NCBI GenBank assembly: GCA_016712465.1
Contig: JADJQZ010000001.1
Coordinates: forward strand, 1,116,001-1,180,000
Source: Candidatus Obscuribacter sp.
GTDB taxonomy: Bacteria > Cyanobacteriota > Vampirovibrionia > Obscuribacterales > Obscuribacteraceae
DNA: 64,000 bases
Direction: 5' to 3'
Below are positions 44,948 through 53,353 of this stretch, in pieces. A program made the position numbers and the translations under genes. Within the stretch, counting starts at the first letter, position 1. The number at the start of each line of letters is the position of its first letter. A model generated the notes under the pieces. It had not been told where the DNA came from. It searched no databases and worked only from the letters and a program-made list of their open reading frames with translations.

Positions 44948-45799
44948 GTGAACTCGGGTTCTAGAAGTTGGAAAATTGCTTTAGCCTCATGTAGCTCCCT
45001 ACTCCTGGCTTTGTGTTTTGCCTTTAGTGTTGGTGGCGAGAACTCATTAGATGGTAGTTTGCATCGCAAGCGAGTTCAATACCTCCTATATGGAGATGAT
45101 TTGTTGTCGATGCTTCGCGGGATAGTTTCTTCAAGGGGGGCGCAAGTCAATGAATCTGAGATTCAGCAGTCGCTAGGCAGGCTACAGGCTCTGGAGAGCA
45201 AATTGTCTGTTCCGAATGGAAAGACTAACTGCCTATCTGCAAAGGGGCGCCTCTGTTTTCAGAAGTTGGATGAGTGCGCAAAGAGGAACAAGGGTCGCGA
45301 CCCCTTTCCTGCAGTCATGCGTGACTGGCAAGCTACCAAGGTTTACTATTTGGAGTATGAACAAGCTCTCTCCAGTGTGAGAGAAGAAAGTTTATCTGAG
45401 AGTGAGGCTAGTGGAGACAAAGCCGGCTACTTATACCTTAAGGCTAGTTCCGTCTGGCAGAGTCTGGTGGAAACTTCGTCAGCTCTCTCCAAAGTTAGTC
45501 TGGCTTCGAAATCTAATAGAGAAGCGCAGGTATTGGAGTTCGAGCGGTCTATGGGGAATTTGAATGAGAGAATTAAGGACTATCAAACAAAAGTCAGAAA
45601 GTTGGGGCTGGAAGATGAGACGACGAAGCGCATGGCTTCCGCGTTTCAAGTGCGTGCCGAGGGATTGAGGCAGGTTTTCAGGGAGCTGAATACCGAAAGA
45701 AAGGATGGTGGTACCCGTGTCTTGCGGCTTGGCAGTTCCGAGCTTTCGTCTATGTTGGATTCTATGAGAGGGCGAGCAATGTTGGATTTGCAGAAGTAG
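44948..45799 (+). CDS. Exported hypothetical coiled-coil protein
   Basis: A roughly 283-residue protein. Start GTG 44948 has AGGAGGA seven bases upstream, which decides it; the open frame from 44885 overlaps the preceding gene. A signal peptide or anchor follows (hydrophobic residues 11-28). The rest is Ser/Glu/Lys/Arg-rich and helical with long coiled-coil potential (about residues 130-260). Nothing conserved is recognised. It may work with the TPR protein encoded just before it. It converges on the queuosine-salvage-like gene. Confidence 0.55.
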   Translation: MNSGSRSWKIALASCSSLLLALCFAFSVGGENSLDGSLHRKRVQYLLYGDDLLSMLRGIVSSRGAQVNESEIQQSLGRLQALESKLSVPNGKTNCLSAKGRLCFQKLDECAKRNKGRDPFPAVMRDWQATKVYYLEYEQALSSVREESLSESEASGDKAGYLYLKASSVWQSLVETSSALSKVSLASKSNREAQVLEFERSMGNLNERIKDYQTKVRKLGLEDETTKRMASAFQVRAEGLRQVFRELNTERKDGGTRVLRLGSSELSSMLDSMRGRAMLDLQK

Positions 45800-45834
45800 T
45801 TCTCGCTGCTGCGTTTGCCATCCGCCCCAGGCAA

Positions 45835-46875
45835 TCAATACCTACAAGTCATTGTGCGGTGATAAGGTCGAATGGCACTTGGGGCCTGGGCTTCTTTTTG
45901 TGATTTGAGCCAGAGTAGATTGTCCACTTCGGCGGCGCTGAGGCTGACGCCGCGCTGGGCGATCAGGCGTTTTAGTTTGTCTACTGCCACAATTGTAGAG
46001 GCTCTAATGCTCAGCTCTTCCAGGCTGTCTTCCGGCAGTTCGATTTTGTTGTCTACTTTCTCGCTCAGTTCAGGGTCGTAAATTAGGGCGCCTGCCTCTC
46101 TCAAGAGTTGCGGCACTTTGTAGTCGGCAAAGGCTGTGAGCCTATCTGCTTCAGGTAGACCGCTGCCGCCCTTGAGTCTGATCAAATAGTCTATGTCGCT
46201 TACCAGAAGTTGTGCCCTCTTGAGGAACGGCAAGATTACCTTTCCTTGTGGTGTGTCGATGCGGGCGGTGTCCTGAAAGCCGCTGTAAGAGGCTTCGATG
46301 TAAAATGCTTTGGTGAGGCAGTCTTCTTCTTGCAAGAGCCGAGTCAGTTCGCCTTCTTGCAGTCTCTTTGTCAGGTCTCTGAAGAATTCTAGTCGCTCGG
46401 GTAAGAGGCATAAACGATTGACGCCGCCGAGCCCGGCGCTAAATTGCTCGGGGGTGGTAGTCTGGTTTGCTGCCAGGTTTTTCAGGTGGTAGAGATTTTC
46501 GCGCAGGCTGTGTAGAAGGGCCAGGCTGCCATTGTATGTGGTGCCGTAGCTGGTGAAGGTCCAGCGTGGTTCTCCCCAGTAGCAAAAACCGATAGCATGG
46601 AAAAGCGTAAGAAAGCTCACGGCTTCTTGCAGATGGGCCTGGTTGATGAAGACCTGAACACTGGCCGGCGCTGCCGCCAGCCAGTGTAGAACCTTGACGG
46701 GCGGACCGCCGTAGGCGGCTGCCAGTTCGGATGCCAGGTACTTGAGCGCGGCTTCGTCGATTTCTACGCAAGTCTGTGTCTGCACGAAACGGCACATTGG
46801 TGCCAATATGGGATGAGCGTCGGGCTCATCCGCGTTGCTACCAGTTGATGTTGTGCTCGAGTTTGATTCCGTCAT
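45835..46875 (-). CDS. Queuosine salvage-like protein (Qng1/DUF2419 family)
   Basis: A roughly 346-residue protein. Recognisable blocks are FHAIGFCYWGEPRWTF (Phe/Trp pocket), SYGTTYNGSLALLHSLREN, RLTAFADYKVPQLLREAGAL and LSIRASTIVAVDKLKRLI. This matches the DUF2419/Q_salvage family, whose members (human C9orf64/QNG1, bacterial homologues) release queuine base from queuosine nucleoside or nucleotide. A catalytic Asp is usual in the D-x-x-x-x-A-x-x-D-Y motif; the Asp in FADYKVPQ is present. ATG 46875 lies inside the end of the cupin gene (38-base overlap); the open frame to 47019 is an overlap artefact. ATG 46800 is an alternative. Confidence 0.75.
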   Translation of the reverse strand: MTESNSSTTSTGSNADEPDAHPILAPMCRFVQTQTCVEIDEAALKYLASELAAAYGGPPVKVLHWLAAAPASVQVFINQAHLQEAVSFLTLFHAIGFCYWGEPRWTFTSYGTTYNGSLALLHSLRENLYHLKNLAANQTTTPEQFSAGLGGVNRLCLLPERLEFFRDLTKRLQEGELTRLLQEEDCLTKAFYIEASYSGFQDTARIDTPQGKVILPFLKRAQLLVSDIDYLIRLKGGSGLPEADRLTAFADYKVPQLLREAGALIYDPELSEKVDNKIELPEDSLEELSIRASTIVAVDKLKRLIAQRGVSLSAAEVDNLLWLKSQKEAQAPSAIRPYHRTMTCRY

Positions 46876-47341
46876 CGAATGTATATTGACCGAGTGAACC
46901 TTCCCTGGCCTGGATGACGATGAAGTATAGCTCTTCTTGACCGGAATTTCGCAGGCAGCGCCGGGCGGCGGGAGCCAGGCGCACACAACTGCCTTCACTG
47001 ACGGGGATGATGTCGTCATCTACGGCCAGTTGACCCTGGCCTTTTAGGAAGATATAGACCTCTTCGTTTTGCTTGTGGGCGTGGCTGAAGGGGATGGTAT
47101 ATCCAGCCGGCAGTTTGTTCATAGATATTTCGCTGCCGTTTGTGCCTATGAGTTCTTTCAGGAAGACCTTGCCTTTGACGGTTTTGTTGAGGGCGGGCAT
47201 GAACAGGGGATATTCAGTCAATTGCTCCAGGGCACCCAGGTGGGCGGCGCTGTAGTTCGTTCCCTGGGACAGTTTGCCGCTGCGCTCAAGCTGTTCCCGC
47301 ACTTGGGAGGGCTGAGTTTCGGTGTTTGTGTGGGCGCTCAT
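46838..47341 (-). CDS. Cupin-domain protein
   Basis: A 167-residue cupin. The two cupin motifs are PFSHAHKQNEEVYIFLKGQG (G-x5-H-x-H-x3-4-E type with His-His-Glu metal ligands) and PVSEGSCVRLAPAARRCLRN (second motif; an expected His is missing and replaced by Arg). So metal binding may be incomplete. Function could be a dioxygenase, isomerase or sensor. AAGAGG eight bases before ATG 47341 is a good ribosome site. It lies between an HxlR regulator and the queuosine-salvage-like gene, all on the minus strand, overlapping the latter. Confidence 0.8.
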   Translation of the reverse strand: MSAHTNTETQPSQVREQLERSGKLSQGTNYSAAHLGALEQLTEYPLFMPALNKTVKGKVFLKELIGTNGSEISMNKLPAGYTIPFSHAHKQNEEVYIFLKGQGQLAVDDDIIPVSEGSCVRLAPAARRCLRNSGQEELYFIVIQAREGSLGQYTFDDGIKLEHNINW

Positions 47342-47464
47342 TTGTTTTACCTCTTATGAGTTTTTCAGTCGCGAACCTTACTGTAGATATTAAATACCTA
47401 GTGGATAGGAAAAAGCAAGTGACTTGGCAATAAATATTTTCAAGTGGTCGGGAAGGTGAACTGT

Positions 47465-47902
47465 TCAGTCCTGACAGTCGCCTGCCGCCGCCAGAGGGTT
47501 CTGGGGCTGAGCCCGGCTCTTGCAGACGGGGCAGAAGTAGTCGACCTCGAGGCTGTGACCGCATTTTCGTCCCACCAGCCGGTTGCCCACGCCTGTGTAT
47601 TTTTGACCCCAGTCGTAGAGGGCGCCCACTATTTTGCCCAGGTCGCGACCCTTTTTGGTCAGGTGATAGGAGAGTCTGGGAGGGTGTTCGCTGTAGAGGC
47701 GGGAGTCGACCACGCCCTCTTTCTCCAGATTCTTCAGGCGTTCGGAAAGCACGCTGGCGGTTATGCCCGGCAGTGATTCTTGTAATTCATTGAATTTAGA
47801 GCGTCCTAAAATCAGGTCCCTGACTATGAGTAGGGTCCATCTTTCGCCCAATAGCTCCAGCGCTTTTGCTACCGGACAAGCTTGCTCGTAGTTCCTACCC
47901 AA
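47465..47902 (-). CDS. HxlR-family transcriptional regulator
   Basis: A 145-residue winged-helix regulator. Core: CPVAKALELLGERWTLLIVRDL (with the conserved N-terminal Cys used as redox or electrophile sensor in some members), then KFNELQESLPGITASVLSERLKNLE as recognition helix and a wing, SYHLTKKGRDLG. A C-terminal extension carries CGHSLE and CPVCKSR, which may bind zinc and is not common in the family. HxlR proteins bind DNA as dimers and usually control adjacent genes, so the cupin gene behind it is the likely target. The start TTG 47902 is the only one fitting the conserved N terminus. Confidence 0.85.
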   Translation of the reverse strand: MGRNYEQACPVAKALELLGERWTLLIVRDLILGRSKFNELQESLPGITASVLSERLKNLEKEGVVDSRLYSEHPPRLSYHLTKKGRDLGKIVGALYDWGQKYTGVGNRLVGRKCGHSLEVDYFCPVCKSRAQPQNPLAAAGDCQD

Positions 47903-48000
47903 CCGCCTTATATCCTTATTGGTCTTCAGGTAATGCTTGCTATATCTACGGCGACCAGATATCTTACCTCTCGGTCGTCGGTTGAAACGCAGATTTACTT

Positions 48001-49593
48001 ATGATGATACCTCAAGGTAGAGCAGATGCGCCCAGGTCGCTCTTTTGTTTCTGCCTATCGTTGAGTCTTCTCTTTCTGCTCCTTCATATGGTGCCGTACT
48101 GGTACCTGCATCCTCTTAAGATCTGTCCCGACCAGGCGGTCTATCTGCAGATGGCCTCGGCAATTCTTTCCGGGCAAGTGCCTTACCGCGATTTCTTCGA
48201 CTTTAACCCGCCCCTGATTATGTATCTGAGTATGATACCGGTGGTAGTGGCGAAGCTCTTGCCCTGGCCGGTGCCGCTTTGTTTCAATTTCTCGGTTTTG
48301 GCACTTAGTATCTTCGATACGGTTTTGCTTTCCTATCTGGTTTTGCGAAACCAGACCGTCTTTCCCTTGCATCAGTTTTTGCCAGTATTGTTCGTCTTTG
48401 CTGCCTACGGCAGCTTTGTTATCTTCGACATGGGGCAACGGGAGCATCTCTTCGTCTTACTGTTTTTGCCCTATTGTTTTATGCGGGCCCTCTCTCATTT
48501 TCAGGCAGAAGCTGCAGGCATTGCCCCCACCTGGCTGAGGATGCTTTTGGGCCTGATGGGCGGGCTGGCGCTCTCTTTGAAGCCGCAGTTTCTTCTTTTC
48601 GGTCTGGCGCTGGAGGCTGGTTTGTGGCTGGAGAGCAAGAGGCTTCCCTGGCGTACGGTTGAAACGAAAACTCTGGCGGCCGTTATGGCCGGTTATGTTT
48701 TGGCTGTGCTTTGTTTGCCCGGGGAAGCTCTCGCAATTTATTTTCAGGAAGCGGTGCCGGTCTATTTACTTGGCGCCAGTTGGAACGGTCGATGTTTGCT
48801 GCATATGCTTTTGTCGTATGAATACTTTCGGGAACCGGTTTATCTTTGTTTGAGTACTTTGCTTCTGTCCCTGGTCAGTCGCCCCGGCCGCTACTGGGCT
48901 GTGTTTTTGTTGCTTTCTCTGGTGGGCTTCTTCCACTATTTGAGCGGCGGTCAAGCCTGGACCTACAGGCTTATACCCTTGCAATTCTTCTCGACGGTGT
49001 TGCTTGCCTATCTGCTTGGCTGTTATGTCCATTTTGTTTTGAGCGGGCACCGGCTTGCATACCGACTTTTCTTGCAGGCGGCTCCAATTTTGCCAGTGGC
49101 CGGTCTGTTTTTCTGTACTTTTCGCATCATTTCTTTCTATAACGAGAGTGTTGGTTCGCCCGGGTACGACCTTTCTCCCCTTGGCTATGCCATGGTTAAT
49201 CCCCGTCAAGACTTCGATTCTGCCTTTTTCTCGATGGTTTCGAACAGTTTGCCCCAGGAAAAAGTGGTAAGCATCGGAACAGCCATTAGACCTGGTTTTC
49301 CGGCGCAGTTGCAGTCTATGAGACCGCCGGGCAGCCGATATTATTACAGTAGTCTGGTTATGCTTAAGGAAGCCAGGGAAAGGCATCCTCGCCATGCTCG
49401 CTATTTGTTGGGTCTGGAAGCGAAGCAGGTGGCCGCCCTGGGGGAAGATATTCGTAAGCTGAGACCCCGGTTGGTTTATATTCAGACTGAGCCGATGTCC
49501 TCGATTCTTGCTCCCTACAACTTTAACAAGTACCTTGAAGATTATGAGCCGGCCGGTTATGTAGAAGGTTCGCTGCTATACCGGCGCAAGTAG
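48001..49593 (+). CDS. GT-C-like membrane glycosyltransferase, type A
   Basis: A 530-residue protein with about ten or more membrane helices. After the first helix: CPDQAVYLQMASAILSGQ, then VPYRDFFDFNPPLIMYLS. The acidic Asp near the first periplasmic loop is the usual catalytic site of GT-C enzymes. It shares with 51365-53272 and 63423 the C-terminal block IRPGFPAQLQSMRPPGSRYY and LGEDIRKLRPRLVYIQTE. These are two features that define type A in this window. It probably glycosylates an extracellular or lipid-linked acceptor; donor unknown. It ends 41 bases before a type B gene on the same strand. It lacks the extra helix-turn-helix seen in its paralogue. Confidence 0.7.
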   Translation: MMIPQGRADAPRSLFCFCLSLSLLFLLLHMVPYWYLHPLKICPDQAVYLQMASAILSGQVPYRDFFDFNPPLIMYLSMIPVVVAKLLPWPVPLCFNFSVLALSIFDTVLLSYLVLRNQTVFPLHQFLPVLFVFAAYGSFVIFDMGQREHLFVLLFLPYCFMRALSHFQAEAAGIAPTWLRMLLGLMGGLALSLKPQFLLFGLALEAGLWLESKRLPWRTVETKTLAAVMAGYVLAVLCLPGEALAIYFQEAVPVYLLGASWNGRCLLHMLLSYEYFREPVYLCLSTLLLSLVSRPGRYWAVFLLLSLVGFFHYLSGGQAWTYRLIPLQFFSTVLLAYLLGCYVHFVLSGHRLAYRLFLQAAPILPVAGLFFCTFRIISFYNESVGSPGYDLSPLGYAMVNPRQDFDSAFFSMVSNSLPQEKVVSIGTAIRPGFPAQLQSMRPPGSRYYYSSLVMLKEARERHPRHARYLLGLEAKQVAALGEDIRKLRPRLVYIQTEPMSSILAPYNFNKYLEDYEPAGYVEGSLLYRRK

Positions 49594-49634
49594 TTTGAGC
49601 TTGCATTTCCTCTGGTACTATATTTGTTAGATTC

Positions 49635-51368
49635 ATGAGGCTCAAGCACTTGCCGGTATTGTCAGTTCAATCTCTCAAGGAGCGCTTTCGGGCTCTCTTT
49701 TTGACATCAGAGGCGGTGGCTTTTCTCTTGCTTACCTTGCCGGCCTTTCTGTTTATCGGGCGTGATTATTTGACGCGCCGCGGCGATCTCTCGCCCCTGG
49801 TGGCCATGCACCTTGTCACCAACCAGCTTGTGACCACCGAGCAGGTACCTTATGTAGATTTTCTCGACCTGGCGCAGCCGATAATTTATGAGTTATACAG
49901 GTTGCCGGCCTTGCTCAACGATGTGCTCGGGTTTTGCGGTATGCCCATGCGTCTGGAAGAAGTCGTCAAGCTTATGGTGCTTGTTCTTACCGCGCTTTCA
50001 TCGGTTGCCTGCTTCCTGATTCTTGGGCAGGCCAGGAACAGTTTGCAGGCTCGGGCGGGTACTGAGCCGTCCGATAAAGAGGAAGAAGAGTCTCTGCTTG
50101 AAGCGCTCCGCCTGGCCCAGGTGGCTTTCCCGCTGGCGCCGGTTTTGCTGACTTATATGGGGCGTTTTCAACTGGGTGAAGTGCAGTTCCTTATGGCGCT
50201 GGCCTTCATTCCCTGGATTGCCATTCGCTACCTGGCATATCGGGGCTGGCAGTTGCCGACCTTTGTGGGGCTCTTCCTCGGCTCTGTCACCGGTCTGGCT
50301 TTTTCCCTGGAGTTTCCCTATTTGCTCGCCCCCCTGGCACTAGAGGCAGTGCTTTCGGCTTCCATGAGGAAGTTGAAGCCGGTTTTCTGTATGGATAATC
50401 TTGGTCTGGTGCTGGCCGCATTGGTGGTGGCGTTGCGGCTTTATAAATGGCCGGAGGCGATGCAAGCGGCCTACTGGAACTGGATTATACCGCTGCGTTT
50501 CATGCAGTTCGGTGATCTGGATGAAATGATCCATGGTCTGGGCACTTCCCCGGATCTCTTCTATGTTTTCTATGGCTTCATTGCCGTCTTTATTCTTTTC
50601 GTGCTGGCCGGAAAGCGTAATGCTATGTATGTGCCTGTCATCGCCGGTAGTGTCATTGGTATAGCCTTCTTCCTGCTCGAGAAGCAGGGCTTTACTCGCG
50701 ATATTCTTCTGGCTATGGGCAGTATTTTGCTTGGTCTGGCGCTTTTCCTGTGCGATTTCATCCAGCGCTTTTGTCGGCGTTTCGTTACTGTGGAGGGGCT
50801 CAGAAAACGTGTGTCTTTTCTGCTTTTGGCTTTGCCGGTTTGTGCTTATAGTGCCTTCTATCTGGTGCGAATCGAGGCCGACTACAGCGAGGGAATTAAT
50901 CCTAATCCGAAGGTCAAGTCACCCGGTCTCGGTGATGTCAATTTGTACGTGCAAGCTCATTCCCAGTGGCGCCATCCGGTAGCCATCCTCTGCGACTATC
51001 CAGATTCCACTTATCCGCTTCTCTTCAATCTGGAGCGCACCCCCGGTACCTATTTGATCAATGGTAGGCCGGTCCGCCACCTGATGCGTCTCGAGAAGCT
51101 CAGCATGCTGAGTGGTCACTGGAAGGAACTGAACGATACTATTTTGCGTAACCTGGAAGCGGAGTTTTCCAGTTCAAGGGCCGACCTGGTGCTGGTTAGT
51201 GGCTGCTATTTGCAAGATTATGTGCGACAGAATAAATTGATAGACCTCTTGCGCGAGAATTATGATCAGGGTAAGCCCTGTCTTTTCTTGAGCGATAACC
51301 GGCAACCGCGCGAGTTTATTGGTTTCTACTATGGGTTCGATACCTGGCTCCGGAGGAAATCCAAGTGA
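49635..51368 (+). CDS. GT-C-like membrane protein, type B
   Basis: A 577-residue polytopic protein (about ten or more helices). The first external loop reads RRGDLSPLVAMHLVTNQL, then VPYVDFLDLAQPIIYELY, clearly related to type A but with GDLS in place of the D-Q-S/A-V-Y motif. The C-terminal domain has VAILCDYPDSTYPLLFNLER, PGTYLINGRPVR and ends REFIGFYYGF; these blocks recur in 61613-63433. So type B may be a diverged partner rather than a second enzyme. It overlaps the following type A gene by four bases, showing translational coupling. No characterised relative is known to me. Confidence 0.65.
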   Translation: MRLKHLPVLSVQSLKERFRALFLTSEAVAFLLLTLPAFLFIGRDYLTRRGDLSPLVAMHLVTNQLVTTEQVPYVDFLDLAQPIIYELYRLPALLNDVLGFCGMPMRLEEVVKLMVLVLTALSSVACFLILGQARNSLQARAGTEPSDKEEEESLLEALRLAQVAFPLAPVLLTYMGRFQLGEVQFLMALAFIPWIAIRYLAYRGWQLPTFVGLFLGSVTGLAFSLEFPYLLAPLALEAVLSASMRKLKPVFCMDNLGLVLAALVVALRLYKWPEAMQAAYWNWIIPLRFMQFGDLDEMIHGLGTSPDLFYVFYGFIAVFILFVLAGKRNAMYVPVIAGSVIGIAFFLLEKQGFTRDILLAMGSILLGLALFLCDFIQRFCRRFVTVEGLRKRVSFLLLALPVCAYSAFYLVRIEADYSEGINPNPKVKSPGLGDVNLYVQAHSQWRHPVAILCDYPDSTYPLLFNLERTPGTYLINGRPVRHLMRLEKLSMLSGHWKELNDTILRNLEAEFSSSRADLVLVSGCYLQDYVRQNKLIDLLRENYDQGKPCLFLSDNRQPREFIGFYYGFDTWLRRKSK

Positions 51369-53272
51369 TTTCGCTCCGGAAGCAGATACCGCTGGTTTTG
51401 ATTGCTTTAGGTTTGTTTCTCTTGAGTGGAGCCAACCTCCTTTACTGGTCCATGCATCCGCTTTCCATTAGCGCCGATCAATCGGTGTATGTGCAGAGCG
51501 GTGTATTGCTATTGCAGGGCAAAATTCCTTATCTGGACTTCTTTGACTTTAACCCGCCCCTGATCATTTATTTAAATGTGGTACCGGTTTTGGTGGCGCG
51601 AGCGTTTGCGCTGCCTCTGCCGCTGGGTCTTAATATGACCGTTATGGTCTTCCATGTTTTTAGCACGCTCTTCTCCGGTTTTTTGTTGTACCGGTATGGA
51701 GGGCAGTGTCGACCGTCTGTAAGAATGGTTGAAATGCTGCCGCTGCTGGCTATGTATGCCTATTTTACGCAGACGGTTATAGCCGACCATGGACAGAGAG
51801 AGCATCTCTTCACTATGGCCTTCATGCCCTTTTTCGTGCTGCGCGGCTTACGTCATGCCGGCGCCAATCCTGCTCCGGGGAGCAGTTGTCTGGCCGGCTT
51901 CCTTGCTGGTTTGCTCATGTCTTTGAAGCCGCAGTTTTTCTTGATCTGGCTTTTTTCCGAGCTGGGTTTTCTCTGCCAGTCTGCCAAAGGTGATCGGGCG
52001 CGCCGCTATCTCTCTAGCGGGAAGACCAGGCTCTCGCCTGAGCTTTTGGCACTGCTGGTACCACCTTTCGTTTATGCGCTCAGTTTCTGCTTTCTCCCCA
52101 GGCAGGCTTTGAAAGTGTTTCTGGATGTGGCGCTGCCCATTTATTCTTTCGGTAATAACTGGGGCGCGCGCAGTTTTATGCACATGCTGGTGGGGGAGTA
52201 CCTTTTTGCCTGGCCCTTCTATCAGTTTTTGACCGGCGCCATTGTCTTTCTTGTCTTGCGGCGGGAGAGCATCTGGATGCCTCCCCTGCTAATGATCTGT
52301 CTGGCCTGTTTGTTTAACTACTTGAGCGGCGGTCAGGCCTGGACCTACAGACTATTGCCCTTCTCGCTCTACAGCAAGCTATTGCTGGCACTGGAGTGCG
52401 GTATCGTCTTGCGTTTTATTTATGATCACTTCAAGGATAGTTTCCGGCAGGCAACCGTTCTGGCAGCCGTTCTGTTTTTACTTTGCACGAGCTATTTTTC
52501 CTATCGTTTCATGGCTGACGCCGTGGAGGAAGTGGACAATGCCGAGGGCGAAGTTTTTGATTTGAAAGAGATAGGTTATTCCGGCACTAACATGCGCGGT
52601 GAGCTGGACGCGACTTTCTTCGGCATGACGGAAAATAGCCGTCTGGGAGATAGAGTACTCTATATCGGCTCGGGGATAAGACCGGGCTATCCGGCGCAGT
52701 TACAGTGTGGACGCCGCCCCGGCAGTCGCTATCTTTATGGCTATCCCCTCACCATGCTCGACCAGGCCAAGGAAAATCGACCGGATTTGACGGCTCGGTT
52801 TAAGGCTCTGGAAGCGCGCATCATTGCCGAACTGGGTGAGGATATTAACAAGAATAAGCCCGAACTGGTCTTCGTACAGCTTTGCCCGATCGCGCTAATT
52901 CTTGAACCGTATCATTTTATTTCACGTTATATGCAGAACTATTCCTTGGTCGGGGAAGTAGATGGAGCCGCTGTTTATAAGCTCACCGGCAGCAAGGTTG
53001 ACTTGAAGAAGTATTCGGTGGGACAGCGAGAAGAGATGGTTCTGCAGATTATCTGCGGGCAGAAGACAGTCATTGAAGTGGCTTATGAGAAGGGCTTGCC
53101 GGTGCGTCTTGTGGAAGATTGGGTGGAGAGAGCCCGAAACGGTATGCGTAGCAACCTGAATGATCGTACCCTTGACGAGAGAGGGATAATGAAGCTCAAG
53201 ATTGATGAATTGAACAGTGAAATCTGGCAGTTGCACCGGGAGATAGACAAGCTCAAGAACGGTGGGCGCTGA
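51365..53272 (+). CDS. GT-C-like membrane glycosyltransferase, type A, with C-terminal transposase-type helix-turn-helix
   Basis: A 635-residue protein. Residues 1-525 are a type A membrane enzyme: SADQSVYVQSGVLLLQGK, PYLDFFDFNPPLIIYL and IRPGYPAQLQCGRRPGSRYL, then LGEDINKNKPELVFVQ. It then carries an extra 85 residues absent from 48001-49593. This tail (about 552-600) reads SVGQREEMVLQIICGQKTV, then EVAYEKGLPVRLVEDWVERA, the pattern of the IS3/IS911-type OrfA helix-turn-helix, and it ends in a coiled coil rich in Leu/Ile/Lys. A DNA-binding-like tail on a polytopic glycosyltransferase is unusual; it may be a protein-contact module. The gene overlaps the type B gene by four bases. Confidence 0.7.
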   Translation: MISLRKQIPLVLIALGLFLLSGANLLYWSMHPLSISADQSVYVQSGVLLLQGKIPYLDFFDFNPPLIIYLNVVPVLVARAFALPLPLGLNMTVMVFHVFSTLFSGFLLYRYGGQCRPSVRMVEMLPLLAMYAYFTQTVIADHGQREHLFTMAFMPFFVLRGLRHAGANPAPGSSCLAGFLAGLLMSLKPQFFLIWLFSELGFLCQSAKGDRARRYLSSGKTRLSPELLALLVPPFVYALSFCFLPRQALKVFLDVALPIYSFGNNWGARSFMHMLVGEYLFAWPFYQFLTGAIVFLVLRRESIWMPPLLMICLACLFNYLSGGQAWTYRLLPFSLYSKLLLALECGIVLRFIYDHFKDSFRQATVLAAVLFLLCTSYFSYRFMADAVEEVDNAEGEVFDLKEIGYSGTNMRGELDATFFGMTENSRLGDRVLYIGSGIRPGYPAQLQCGRRPGSRYLYGYPLTMLDQAKENRPDLTARFKALEARIIAELGEDINKNKPELVFVQLCPIALILEPYHFISRYMQNYSLVGEVDGAAVYKLTGSKVDLKKYSVGQREEMVLQIICGQKTVIEVAYEKGLPVRLVEDWVERARNGMRSNLNDRTLDERGIMKLKIDELNSEIWQLHREIDKLKNGGR

Positions 53273-53353
53273 TTGCTAGTTAAATCGTGTTTGAGGTGTT
53301 TGGCTTTGGACTTTGCTATAGTCTGAAGTGTTTACCGGTAGAGATAAAAAGTC

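Noticed and set aside
45876..47019. N-terminal extension of the queuosine-salvage-like frame up to 47019
   Set aside because: The extra residues come from inside the cupin gene in another frame and do not resemble the family.
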